Positions 23,210-33,560 of a DNA stretch of 64,000 bases are shown piece after piece. Within the stretch, counting starts at the first letter, position 1, and each line of letters opens with the position of its first letter. The notes under the pieces were generated by a model. It ran no database searches. It was not told where the DNA came from and saw only the letters and a list, made by a program, of their open reading frames with translations. The DNA comes from Luscinia megarhynchos. Its lineage: Eukaryota > Chordata > Aves > Passeriformes > Turdidae. A program made the translations under genes and the position numbers. The stretch spans positions 16,365,960 through 16,429,959 of the forward strand of contig CM067576.1 in the NCBI GenBank assembly GCA_034336665.1. The letters are read 5' to 3'.

Positions 23210-23750
23210 CTGTCCCAGCAGCCCCCCAGCACATCCTGAGCTGTTGGAACCCTGAAGCCTGGGAGTTTGGAACTTTCTGTGCAGTCAGGCACAGGCTCCC
23301 AGGAGAACACTGAGTTTGACTTGAGGCCTTGGAGAAGACTTCCAAATTTGAGTGATAGCACTGGAATCACTGGTGTGTAGTTTGAATAGAGGTGTGTGAT
23401 ATCACATGGTGAAGGGTTTGGAATTTGGGTTTTAGAATATAGTGATAGGTATGGGACAAGATGGACGTTTAGGCCTTCTTTCCTGCCCTTCTTCTTCTTA
23501 GATTTGGATAATATTTTTTAATTGGATAAAGAATGCTGCCCTGCGAGTCATTGGGTCAAGAGTATAAATACTATAGATGTTAGCTTTTAATTAGACTGTT
23601 TAGCCTCAGAAGATTTGTAACAAGTGAAATACAACACCATTTCTTCACTTTTTAGCTTCGTTAGCCACAAGTGCTGTGGCACTCACTGTACTGTAGATAA
23701 AAATTAATAAAAACTGAGTCTGAACACAAAACTTCATCTCTCGTGCTTCA
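23210..23750 (+). mobile_element. Second LTR-like element (different family)
   Basis: AT-rich element with LTR-like signals on the plus strand: a TATA box tataaata at 23563-23570, an AATAAA at 23706-23711 followed by aactgagtctgaacacaaaa, and an end in ...cgtgcttca at 23750. Its first 180-200 bp are recognisably related to 58770-59010. No internal gene is visible; the exact 5' boundary is uncertain. Confidence 0.6.
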
Positions 23751-24359
23751 ATCCCAGCTCTGACTAAAGACAAAAAAGAAAATGAAATACTGAGCCACCC
23801 ATCCCACCCCCCCCGGATGCTGCAGGTGTCCCAGCTCTGCCTCCCACTGTCCCCCCCGGTGGTTTTGTCCCTTTGCAAGGTTGGAAATGTTTCACTTCCC
23901 GTCCCCAGCGCCGCCTTATCGCCGCTTTTCATTCTTTTGTCTGACGCAGCCCGCTTTTCCGAGCGGGCCTGCTCTCCTGATTGAGGGATTGTCTCCTTGG
24001 GAGGCTGGGAGAGCATTCTTCACAGCTTGGAATTATGATTCAAATGGCTCTGTCTCAACGTGCTCCTGCAGCTGCCTCAGCGCTGGCTGCTCCGCGCTCG
24101 ATGCCGCAGCGTGGTGGGCGTCGGGGGCTCGGCACCTGAGCAGCCCCTGCCCTCCTGCTCAGAGATCAATTCCTCTTTATCTGATCTCGGCTTCCCCGCG
24201 CTGCCTGGAGCTGTTTTGTTGCTGTGGGTATCGATCTGGCCGCTTTGGATGGCGGTGAGTGTGAGATGCTGGCGGGACACGAGATTAGCAGGGCGCTCCT
24301 GCTGTCCTCACCTGCCGGGCAGGAGCGTCTCGGGAGCGCTGCTTTGGCTCCCAGCAGGT
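23751..24359. other. Unique segment, possible regulatory island
   Basis: Contains a C-run (cccaccccccccgg near 23805) and then single-copy sequence with ccgccttatcgccgcttttc, ctcctgattgagggattgtc, cagagatcaattcctcttta. Mixed CpG and AT words; no exon recognised. Confidence 0.3.
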
Positions 24360-24690
24360 CCGGCTCCATTACCTGGCCTGCAGGGACACCTCCCACCCTC
24401 CCAGGCTGCTCCAAGCCCTGTGCAGCCCGGCCTTGGGCTCTGCCGGGGATCCAGGGGCAGCCTCAGCTTCTCAGGGCCTCCCAGACAGCAACTCATTCCC
24501 AATATCCCATCCAGCTGTGTCATTCTCTGTCCCTGTCCCTCCACCCCTTGTCCCCAGTCCCTCTCCAGCTCTCCTGGGGCCCCTTTGGGCCCTGGCAGGG
24601 GCTCTGAGCTCTCTCTGGAGCCTTCCCTTCTCCAGATGAGCAGCCCCAGCTCTCCCAGCCCGGCTCCATGGCAGAGGGGCATCTCTGTGG
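24360..24690 (-). mobile_element. CR1 LINE 3' fragment
   Basis: Antisense CR1: gacacctcccaccctcccag, ggatccaggggcagcctcag, ccctctccagctctcctggg, gctctgagctctctctggag. It matches in reverse the CR1 portion at 14939-15205. Confidence 0.75.
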
Positions 24691-25231
24691 CCTCTCTGGA
24701 CTCATCCAGTTCATGCTCAGCTCTGCTTCTCCTGATCTTTTGTTGATGCCCAGAGGTCATCAACACACTGGCAATTGGCACAGGTGTCAACATCCCCATG
24801 GATCCTGAGCCCTGGTACCCCAGCCTTCACTCCAAAGACTCCCAAAATCACTGATGGCTCATCCCACACATCCCTAGACCTGGCCCAAAGCAGAGTCCAG
24901 CCTTCCCCGAGGGCTCTGCAGCTCCCTGGGGCTCCCCATCCCAGTAGATTTAGATGCCATCAGTCCCCAGGTGACATCTGGGTCAGGGTCCCCCACCTGC
25001 TGGTGGCCTGCTTGGGGTCAGAGCCAGCACTGAGCCAAGGAACTCCCTGGCACTGCCATGGTCCTGCCAATCCTCCGGCCCCACGAGCTTCCCATTGCCT
25101 GTGATTACTGCTGGATCCTCACTGTGCCCTCTCCAGTCTGGATTTTTAACTCTTTCCTTCTGTAAATCCATCCCTGTCCTTCCCAGGGGACACACCACAG
25201 CCATCAGCCCCGGCCTGCTCTGGTCCCTGCT
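24691..25231. other. Non-repetitive segment, no gene
   Basis: Unique-looking DNA; may include further degraded CR1 at its left end. Nothing else recognised. Confidence 0.35.
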
Positions 25232-26910
25232 GCCCTGGGCACGCTGGAATCCTGTCCTGAGGGGACTCAGCATCCTGCCCTGTGCCCTGAGCACTGCTGG
25301 AATCCTGTCCTGGGGGACTCAGCATCCTGCCCTGTGCCCTGGGCATGCTGGAATCCTGTCCCGGGGGACTCAGCATCCTGCCCTGTGCCCTGGGCAGCGC
25401 TGGAATCCTGTCCTGGGGGACTCAGCATCCTGCCCCGTGCCCTGAGCACTGCTGGAATCCTGTCCTGGGGACTCAGCATCCTGCCCTGTGCCCTGGGCAC
25501 GCTAGAATCCTGTCCTGGGGGACTCAGCATCCTGCCCTGTGCCCTGAGCACCGCTGGAATCCTGTCCTGGGGGACTCAGCATCCTGCCCTGTGCCCTGGT
25601 CGCTGCTAGAATCCTGTCCTGGGGGACTCAGCATCCTGCCCCGTGCCCTGGAGCACTGCTGGAATCCCTGTCCTGAGGGGACTCAGCATCCTGCCCCGTG
25701 CCCTGGGCAGCGCTGGGAATCCTGTCCTAGGGGACTCAGCATCCTGCCTCAGCATCCTGCCCTGTGCCCTGGGCAGCGCTGGAATCCTGTCCTGGGGGAC
25801 TCAGCATCCTGCCCCGTGCCCTGGGCACTGCTGGAATCCTGTCCTGGGGGACTCAGCATCCTGCCCTGTGCCCTGGGCAGTGCTGGAATCCTGTCCTGGG
25901 GGACTCAGCATCCTGCCCTGTGCCCTGGGCAGTGCTGGAATCCTGTCCCGAGGGACTCAGCATCCTGCCCTGTGCCCTGGGCACCGCTGGAATCCTGTCC
26001 TGGGGGACTCAGCATCCTGCCCTGTGCCCTGGGCACTGCTGGAATCCTGTCCTGGGGGACTCAGCATCCTGCCCTGTGCCCTGGGCAGTGCTGGAATCCT
26101 GTCCTGGGGGACTCAGCATCCTGCCCTGTGCCCTGGGCACCGCTGGAATCCTGTCCTGAGGGACTCAGCATCCTGCCCTGTGCCCTGGGCAGCGCTGGAA
26201 TCCTGTCCTGGGGGACTCAGCATCCTGCCCTGTGCCCTGAGCACCGCTGGAATCCTGTCCTGGGGGACTCAGCATCCTGCCCTGTGCCCTGGAGCACCGC
26301 TGGAATCCTGTCCTGGGGGACTCAGCATCCTGCCCTGTGCCCTGGGCACCGCTGGAATCCTGTCCTGGGGGACTCAGCATCCTGCCCTGTGCCCTGGGCA
26401 CTGCTGGAATCCTGTCCTGGGGGACTCAGCATCCTGCCCTGTGCCCTGAGCACCGCTGGAATCCTGTCCTGGGGGACTCAGCATCCTGCCCTGTGCCCTG
26501 GGCAGCGCTGGAATCCTGTCCTGGGGGACTCAGCATCCTGCCCTGTGCCCTGGGCAGCGCTGGAACCCCTTCCTGTGGGATTTAGGTTTCTGCTCTGTGT
26601 CCTGGGCACTGCTGGAACCCCTTCCTGTGGGATTCAGCATCTTATCCTGTGCCATGGGAAGCGCTGGAACCCCTTCCTGTGGGATTTAGGTTTCTGCTCT
26701 GTGTCCTGGGCACTGCTGGAACCCCTTCCTGTGGGATTCAGCATCTTATCCTGTACCATGGGAAGCGCTGGAACCCCTTCCTGTGGGATTTAGGATCCTG
26801 CTCTGCGCTAGGGACACTGCTGGAACACATTCATGTGGGATTTAGGATCCTGCTCTGTGCCATGGGCACCACTGAGACCCCTTCCTGTGGGATTCAGGAT
26901 CCTGCCAGGA
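25232..26910. repeat. Minisatellite, 52 bp unit, with a diverged distal domain
   Basis: Proximal domain to about 26555: unit gcactgctggaatcctgtcc, tgggggactcagcatcctgc, cctgtgccctgg, 52 bp, about 25 copies. Distal domain to 26910: same period but with ctggaaccccttcctgtggg and alternating 'tttaggtttctgctctgtg' / 'ttcagcatcttatcctgtg', giving a 104 bp dimer. Confidence 0.95.
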
Positions 26911-26913
26911 GCT

Positions 26914-27212
26914 GTGGGATGAGGATGGGGATGGGGTGTGGGGCAGGGATGTGGGACAGGGATGGGGTGTGGGGCAGGGATGTGGGACAGGGATGGGGTG
27001 TGGGACAGGGATGTGATGTAGGGCAGGGATGTGATATGGGACAGGGATGGGATGTGATACAGGGATGTGATGTGGGGCAGGGATGGGGATGTGATATACA
27101 GGGATGTGGGACAGGGATGGGATGTGATACAGGGATGTGACAGGGATGAGTGACAGGGATGTGATGTGGGACAGGGATGTGACACAGGGATGTGACAGGG
27201 ATGTGATATAGG
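26914..27212. repeat. Minisatellite of gggatgtgg/gacagggat type
   Basis: Short irregular units of gggatgtgggacagggat, with gatgtgatatgggacaggg variants. It directly follows the 52 bp array. Confidence 0.88.
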
Positions 27213-27989
27213 ACAGGGCACTCGTCTCAGCACACCCAACTCCCCCCGTTCCTTCACGCGGAGCTGACTGAGGATGGATCCATCCCTCTGCTGGCACCAA
27301 ACCTGACAATTCCCAGCTAAAACCAATTCCATGTACGCGGCGAGGGGCGGCTGCATTTTTCATGAGCCAGATGAGCAAACAACCCGGGCTTTTCCCGGCG
27401 GCAGGAGGCGGCCCCGGCGCTCATGGTCACTGCGCAGAGGAGCGGGGAGCGGCTCTGACAGCCCGTCGTGTTCCCGGGATCCAGGAGCCGGATCCAGCCG
27501 CGCTTCCCAGCCTCCAGCCAGCTTTTCACACCGCAGCAGCGGCGGCGGCCACGCCGGGGTCCCTGGAGAGGGGTGGGGACAGTGACACCGGCGCGCTCCG
27601 CTCGCACATCCCTCTGCTCCCCTGCTCTGACACTCCTGCCTCGCTCCCCCAAACCCGCTCCTCCCGAGGGAAGAGCCCCGGGACTTGTTGCTGGGTTATT
27701 TCCTTTTTTTTCCTTTTTTTTTTCTTCCTGATTTTGAACACAATTAATTAAAACCCAGCGATGGTGTCCCAAAAGACGCTGTGGAAAAGCAGAAAGCTGG
27801 AGCAGCCCAGGGATGTCCCTTTGTGTTCCAGCACCAGGCAGAGGAGCTGTGGGGTTCAGCTGCGGGCTGGTGGCACAGAGGGACCCTGCCAGTGTCCCCC
27901 CAGCCCTGGAGCCAGGCCCCAGAGCTCCCGGGGTCTCCCCAGAGCAGCAGAGCTTTGCTAACACCCCCAGCCATGGCATCAGACTGTGA
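27213..27989. other. CpG-rich unique segment with a T-run
   Basis: CpG-rich from about 27390 to 27620 (ttcccggcggcaggaggcgg, gcagcagcggcggcggccac), preceded by catgtacgcggcgaggggcg and catttttcatgagccagatg. It is followed by a pyrimidine run at 27700-27730 and aattaattaaaacccagcga. Candidate CpG island; no exon fixed. Confidence 0.35.
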
Positions 27990-28188
27990 TTGCATTTGGG
28001 TATCAGGAAAGGCTCTTCCCACAGAGGGTGGTCGGGCTCTGAACAGGGAATGGCCACAGCCTCAAAGCTCCAGGGGTGTTTGGCCAACACTCTAAGCACA
28101 GGGTGGGATTTTTGGGGTGCCAGGAGCTGGACTGATGGTCTCCAGGGGCCCCTTCCAGCTGGGGGTATTCTGTGGTTCCATAATTCCC
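27990..28188 (+). mobile_element. CR1 LINE 3' fragment
   Basis: Sense CR1 tail: caggaaaggctcttcccaca, gagggtggtcgggctctgaa, ggagctggactgatggtctc, ccttccagctgggggtattc, tgtggttcc. Confidence 0.8.
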
Positions 28189-29393
28189 AGATTTGCCAGC
28201 CAGGCTGGGCACTCAGGACCATCCCTGTGGGATGTGGTGGCAGCTGAGGCACAACCAGAGCAGTGCCTGAGTAACCACCACATCCACCCAGCTCAAAGCT
28301 TTGATTTTGGAGCTGTCTAGACAGGAGCCCCATCAAAGGCCAGGAGCCGAGGGAGAGCCCTGGAGAGGGTGCTCAGCACAGCCTCTGCTCCTCAGAGCTG
28401 CCTCCAAAGCCTTCTGACTCACACACTAACGAGCAGCCTCCCTACAAGCTGCTGGAATTGCTGCCAGAGCCCCAGGTGAAGGGCTGGGAGCCTGGGAAGG
28501 GCCCTGACAGGTTATTTTTTTCTGCACAAAGAGGGGATTTGGGCCCAGGTCTCCATGGATGTGATGGGGATGTTCCTCAGAGTGGATGGGACTGGGGTTT
28601 GTGGTTGTTGTGGGGTTTAATAGGGATGTGGCTGTGGGGTGACTTCATCCTCCTCACTCCTCCCCTTTATTCGAAGTGAACCCTTATTTAATGATAAATA
28701 GGAGCCAGAGCCAGCAGGGACTGATGAGTCCATCCCTCCTCTCCTGGTGTGTGCCCAGCCCCGTCCCAGAGAGCCTGCTCCATAAATCCAGAGAGGCAGG
28801 AGCCCCTGGGATCCAGCATCAGGATCTCCCCCAGCCGGACCCCGAGCTGTGAGGAGGCAGGATAACCCCAGCTCGGGCCGCGCCAGCAGCCCCTGATCCG
28901 TTTGGAGCACTGGGAGGAGCGTGGCAAGGCTGGGATTTGGGGGTCCCTGCTCGAAAATCCACTCTGGGCACTGGGGGATGGCTCTGCCTGCAGTGGGAAT
29001 GTCCCAAACCCTGGGAGTGGGATGCTCTCCCTGCCCCGGGTGTGTTCCAGCCTCCTTCCCTTCCTCCCAGGGAGCCAGCCCTCCCCACAAGGCTGTGACA
29101 GGTTTGGGGCTGCTCTGCTGTCACCTCCTGGCCAGGGGACAATCCTGGGGCAGCAACGCTTTGCTCCTGGTGCTGACAGATTGCCAGGGAACTTTTCTGG
29201 GAGGCTGGGGTGGTTTTGGGGAGCAGCAGCTGTGGGTGAGTCCCATGGGTGGCAGGGAGGGTCAGGGGTGTCCCTCTGTGCCTTGCACAAGCTGGGGACA
29301 CCCCTGTGGGCACCCCTGCCGGCTGAGGGGCATCCTGAGAGCCCCAGGAGCCTGGAGTCTTCTCCTGCCTCCTTTTTTTTTGGGGTACAGAGG
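28189..29393. other. Non-repetitive segment, no gene
   Basis: Unique-looking DNA; an AT-rich stretch at about 28665-28705 (cccttatttaatgataaata) stands out. No recognised exon. Confidence 0.4.
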
Positions 29394-29597
29394 CGCCACA
29401 GCAGTGGGGTGCTGTGCTCAGAGCCCTGGGGACCCCTGGGACACCTCCCAGTGCCACCACAGCAGTGGGGAGCTGTGCTCAGAGCCCTGGGGACCCCAAA
29501 AACACCTCCCGCAGTGCCACCACAGCAGTGGGGTGCTGTATTTGGAGCCCTGGGGACCTCTGGGACACCTCCCAGTGCCACCACAGCAGATCTGGGG
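29394..29597. repeat. Short tandem array, 61-63 bp unit, about 3 copies
   Basis: Three copies of gccaccacagcagtggggtg, ctgtgctcagagccctgggg, followed by gggacacctcccagt. Starts of cagtgggg lie at 29402, 29463 and 29526. Confidence 0.9.
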
Positions 29598-29761
29598 ACG
29601 CCCTTAGCAACAAGGAGGTGACTTGGTGCCCATTCGGAGGGAAGAGGAGCTGCTGGAGTCACAGTAAATAATTAAAGCTGGAACTGCGGAGGAGAAAGCC
29701 GAGATAACAGAGGCAGCTCAAGCAGAAAAGCTGGGGTTCGCTGCCCCAGCTCTGCCGGCAC
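29598..29761. other. Short unique spacer
   Basis: Contains agtaaataattaaagctgga; nothing recognised. Confidence 0.3.
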
Positions 29762-30112
29762 GGCCGCCCTGGGGGCTGTCCCTGCTGTCCCTGCTGTGTC
29801 CCCCTCTCTGCCCACCCTGGGGTCTGTCCCTGCTGTGTCCCCAGTGTCCCCTCTCCCTGCCCACCCTGGGCTCTGTCCCTGCTGTCCCTGCTGTGTCCCC
29901 GCTCCCTGCCCACCCTGGGGTCTGTCCCTGCTGTGTCCCCCGCTCCCTGCCCACCCTGGGGTCTGTCCCTGCTGTGTCCCCCGCTCCCTGCCCACCCTGG
30001 GGGTCTGTCCCTGCTGTGTCCCCCCTCCCTGCCCACCCCTGGGGGCTGTCCCTGCTGTGTCCCCCCCTCTCTGCCCACCCTGGGGTCTGTCCCTGCTGTG
30101 TCCCCAGCATCC
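29762..30112. repeat. Minisatellite, about 41 bp unit, 8-9 copies
   Basis: Unit tctgtccctgctgtgtcccc, cgctccctgcccaccctggg. Individual copies vary by a duplicated 'ctgtccctg' and by the number of Cs. Confidence 0.92.
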
Positions 30113-30200
30113 TCCCCCTGCCCAGCCCCAGATTTGCCATCTCTCACCCCTTTTCACATCTCCTGGTTTTCACACCGTGCTGGTGCTGCTGCATCTTGGC

Positions 30201-30379
30201 CCATCCATCCATCCATCCATCCATCCATCCATCCATCCATCCATCCATCCATCCATCCATCCATCCATCCATCCATCCATCCATCCATCCATCCATCCAT
30301 CCATCCATCCATCCATCCATCCATCCATCCATCCATCCATCCATCCATCCATCCATCCATCCATCCATCCATCCATCCA
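30201..30379. repeat. Uninterrupted (CCAT)n microsatellite
   Basis: 179 bases of ccatccatccat without a single interruption, close to 45 repeats. It reads as SIHP-type peptides on one strand and WMDG-type on the other; not coding. Confidence 0.99.
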
Positions 30380-30534
30380 CAACCCCCCGGGGACATCCCC
30401 GGGCAGCAGCACCGCCAGCCTTCATCCTGCTCCTCCTCTCCCTCGCCCTGGCTGCCCCGTGGCCGGGGAAGCCCCTTCCCACCCTCGGCTCCCATCGATC
30501 CGTGTTCTGCTGCTCCCTCCTGCGCTCCGTAAAT
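30380..30534. other. GC-rich spacer
   Basis: Short CpG-containing spacer with cccatcgatccgtgttctgc; nothing recognised. Confidence 0.3.
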
Positions 30535-30800
30535 GTCAACTTTTTTCCTCTGACAAAGAAATGTGGTGGTAATGACTCTTTGTGCCACTTCTAAATCCCC
30601 AATTACATAGGGAGCAGCAGCACAAAGCCATTCCCTTTGGTGCAAATCTCCGCGTAATCCCTTTTCCAGAGAAGCAGCCCGCCAGTGACACGCTTCTAAC
30701 TCTTTGTTTGTTCTTTTGGATCAAATCTAACTGATTGCCGTGACTAATTAACTTTCCCTTTCTTCGGGCCTCTGTTGTCTTAATTAATTTCGCAAATGCT
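30535..30800. other. Strong candidate conserved non-coding element
   Basis: About 265 bp of single-copy, AT-balanced DNA: gtcaacttttttcctctgac, ccccaattacatagggagca, gtgactaattaactttccct, gtcttaattaatttcgcaaa. TAATTA/TTAATTAA words and the abrupt contrast with flanking GC-rich repeats are typical of developmental enhancers. Conservation is untested here. Confidence 0.45.
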
Positions 30801-31109
30801 TGTTCCCAGCTGGCAGAGCACCGGCAGCGCAGCGGTGCCTCTGGGGAGGGCTGACCTTGCTGCTCCGGGCTTCCAGGGCCACCCCAGCACGTCCCCAAGT
30901 GCCACCGAGCCCCTGGGTGGGCTGCAGGGACCCCTGGGCAGCGCTGCTGGGGTGTGGCAGGGCAGGAGGCGGCTCCTTGGAGTGTGGATGGACCATCTCC
31001 TGCTGGTGGGCTTTGATCAGGTCCTCTCCACTTCCAGCTCCTGCCAGACCCTAATTTTTGCCCAGGGTATTTCCCCCCTGAGTCAACACCCAGGCAGGGA
31101 GAAATCCAG
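30801..31109. other. GC-rich spacer, no gene
   Basis: Unique-looking DNA without recognised features. Confidence 0.35.
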
Positions 31110-31275
31110 CTCATAAATCTTAGAATTTGAAAGGCTGGAAGGGGCCTTGAGCATCATCTCACCCGTGACATGGGCAGGGACATCTTCCACTGGATGGGGT
31201 TCCTTAAGGTCTTCTCCAACCTGGCCAGGGGTGGGGCAGTGTCCTGTTTGAAGGACAGGTGTCTGCCAATAAAGG
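31110..31275 (-). mobile_element. Degraded CR1 LINE 3' fragment
   Basis: Antisense CR1 start: tcttagaatttgaaaggctg, gaaggggccttgagcatcat, cagggacatcttccactgga, tcttctccaacctggccagg. More diverged than the other copies. Confidence 0.6.
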
Positions 31276-32227
31276 CAGGAGCTTCTCTTTGAAATGGAGA
31301 ATGGAAACCCCTCCCTCCAAATTATTATTATCATTTTGAAATTAAGGGGCTCTCAGGCAAAGATATGGGAATTAGGAATAACAGTTCTTTACTAGGAAAA
31401 TTAGAATAGAAATGCAGCATTACACAGAACAATCCCAAACCCTGCCAGAGTCAGAATCCAAGCTGACACCCGTCAGTCAGGCAGGGTGCTGGCAGCAGTC
31501 CCATTCCATGGTGGCTGCATCCTCCTGCAGGGGCAGATGTGGTTCAGCTGCAGCAGTGCTCCTGGAGAAGGTGCAGTTTCCTCTGAAGCTCCAGGGATGA
31601 TGTGCAAAGGTCTGGCTTTCCTCTGGAATCCAGTGCAAAGAAGGTTCCTTGGTGTCCCAAATCTCAGTTTTTATCTGGTAGGAAAGGCTTGGCTGCTCCC
31701 CTGGCTGGAGCATCTCCCAGTGGGATGATGGAATTTTATCAGCCATGCCCTGGGACTCAGTGGCCATGAACAGGAGATATCTCCTGGAGGGAGGATGGGC
31801 TGTGGGAAGATAAAGATGATTGCCCAGCTGGTTTAAAGCTGGCCCATGAGCAGATAATGTGTGCCAGGAGATCAGGGGCACTGCCCCACCCGGCTGCAGC
31901 AGATGGGACAGAATCCACATTGCTGGTCACATCCTGTACTGCAACCCAAGACAGGCATCCACAACCCCCCTGGGCATCCCTGTGCCAGGGCCTCACACCC
32001 TCACAGAAAAGAATTTCTTCCTCAGCAAAGGATTTCTTCCTCAGCAAAGGATTTCTTCCTCAAAGTGCAGCCTGGTGGAATCCTGCTGCAAAGGGCTGCT
32101 TTGGTGCCAGCTTGTCCAGTTCTTTTCCTGCAGGATCCTGGCACAGTGGTCACCACAATATCCCCACCAGCTGCCACCCCAGGAACCCCCAGCATCACTG
32201 GGACTGTATCCCACATTCTGCAGAGAT
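31276..32227. other. Non-repetitive segment with an 18 bp triplication
   Basis: Unique-looking DNA. AT-rich at 31315-31430 (attattattatcattttgaa). From about 32012 to 32062 the 18 bp word aaggatttcttcctcagc occurs three times with slight change in the outer copies. No exon recognised. Confidence 0.45.
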
Positions 32228-32815
32228 GAGCACGTGTATCTCAGGGTTAGTTCTGTGCCCTGGATGTGGATTTTGTGTTAGTTCTGTGCCGTGGGTGTGG
32301 ATCTCAGGGTTATGGTTAGGGTTAGGGTTAGGATTTAGTGTTAGGGTTAGTTTCAGGGTTAGGTTTAGGTTAGGCCCTGGATGTGGCTCTGAAGGTTAGT
32401 TCTGTGTTCTGGATGTGGATTTTGGGCTAGTTCTGTACCCTGGATGTGGATTTTGGGTTAGTTCTGTGTTCTGGATGTGGATTTCGGGTTAGTTCTGTGC
32501 CCTGGATGTGGATTTTGGGCTAGTTCTGTACCCTGGATGTGGATTTTGGGTTAGTTCTGTGTTCTGGATGTGGATTTCGGGTTAGTTCTGTGCCCTGGAT
32601 GTGGATTTTGGGTTGGTTCTGTGCCCTGGATGTGGCTCTCAGGGTTGGTTCTGTGCCCTGGATGTGGATTTTGGGTTAGTTCTGTGTTCTGGATGTGGAT
32701 TTTGGGTTGGTTCTGTGCCCTGGATGTGGATTTTGGGTTACTTTTGTGCCCTGCACATGGATTTCAGGGGTTATTTCTGTGCCCTGGACGTGGCTCTCTC
32801 AGGGTTCTTCCCCCA
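32228..32815. repeat. Minisatellite, 31 bp unit, about 18 copies
   Basis: Unit ggatgtggattttgggttag, ttctgtgccct. Variants have 'atctcagggttag', 'ttgggctag' and 'gttctgg'. G/T-rich on the plus strand. A telomere-like block interrupts it at 32306-32377. Confidence 0.93.
32306..32377 (+). repeat. Degenerate interstitial telomere-like (TTAGGG)n block
   Basis: About 70 bp including ggttagggttagggttagga and further ttaggg/gtttagg words, inside the 31 bp array. It could be a telomeric insertion or a local expansion of the gggtta already present in the surrounding unit. Confidence 0.7.
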
Positions 32816-33299
32816 GGCTGGGTTTTTCCCAGACAAGGGCTGAGTTCAGCTCCCAAGCCCGTCCTGCTGTCGGGGCAGCACAAAGGAGCTGCATATTCAT
32901 GAAGGCGCTGCATTACACAGCGCTGCTGGCAGGACTGAGATCTTATCTGCAGCTTCCAGCAGCTCTTGTGGTGCCTCTTATCAGCCCTTTCCTATCTGCG
33001 GGCTGCCCTGGATGAACAAACATCTCAGTTTTCCACTCCAAGGCTCTCGGGCTGTGGAGTGGAGCAGGGGATGCTCGGGGGAGATAAAGGGCTGAGATCC
33101 CTGCCAGCCTTTCTGTGCCCCACAATGGGGCTGGTGGCCCTTCCTGCTCCGTGGGGGGGTCCCAAACCTTGGGGAACCCGGGGGGAGCACGCTCTGGACA
33201 CTGCTCCAGCCCCTGATGTGGTGGAGCTGTGTGGCCACCATGCCCCACATGGCAGGACAAGAGGAAACAGCATCAAGCTGTGCCAAGGGAGGGTCAGGC
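32816..33299. other. Unique segment with candidate regulatory island at 32880-33030
   Basis: The island has ctgcatattcatgaaggcgc, tgcattacacagcgctgctg, and two cttatc/ttatc GATA-type words (32942-32948 and about 32977-32982). The remainder is GC-rich and unremarkable. Confidence 0.35.
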
Positions 33300-33560
33300 T
33301 GACATGAGCAGGAATTTCTCCGTGGAAAGGGTGCGTCAGGCTTGGAAGGAGCTGCCCAGGGAGGTTTGGAGTGCCCATCCCTAGAGGTGCCCAAGGAAGG
33401 CCTGGATGTGGCACTCGTTGGTGACAAGGTGGGGATGAGGCACAGTTTGGGCTCCATGGCCCTGGAGGCCTTTTCCAGCCTCGGTGACTCCGGGATTCTC
33501 TGCTCTGTTGGAGTTTTCCCTGGCACAGACATGTCTGGGAAAGCTTCAGCATCCTGGAAT
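33300..33560 (+). mobile_element. CR1 LINE 3' fragment
   Basis: Sense CR1: aatttctccgtggaaagggt, ggaaggagctgcccagggag, ttggagtgcccatccctaga, aaggcctggatgtggcactc, ending around ggtgactccgggattctc. Confidence 0.78.

Noticed and set aside
30144..30645. WMDG/SIHP repeat proteins
   Set aside because: They are translations of the (CCAT)n microsatellite.
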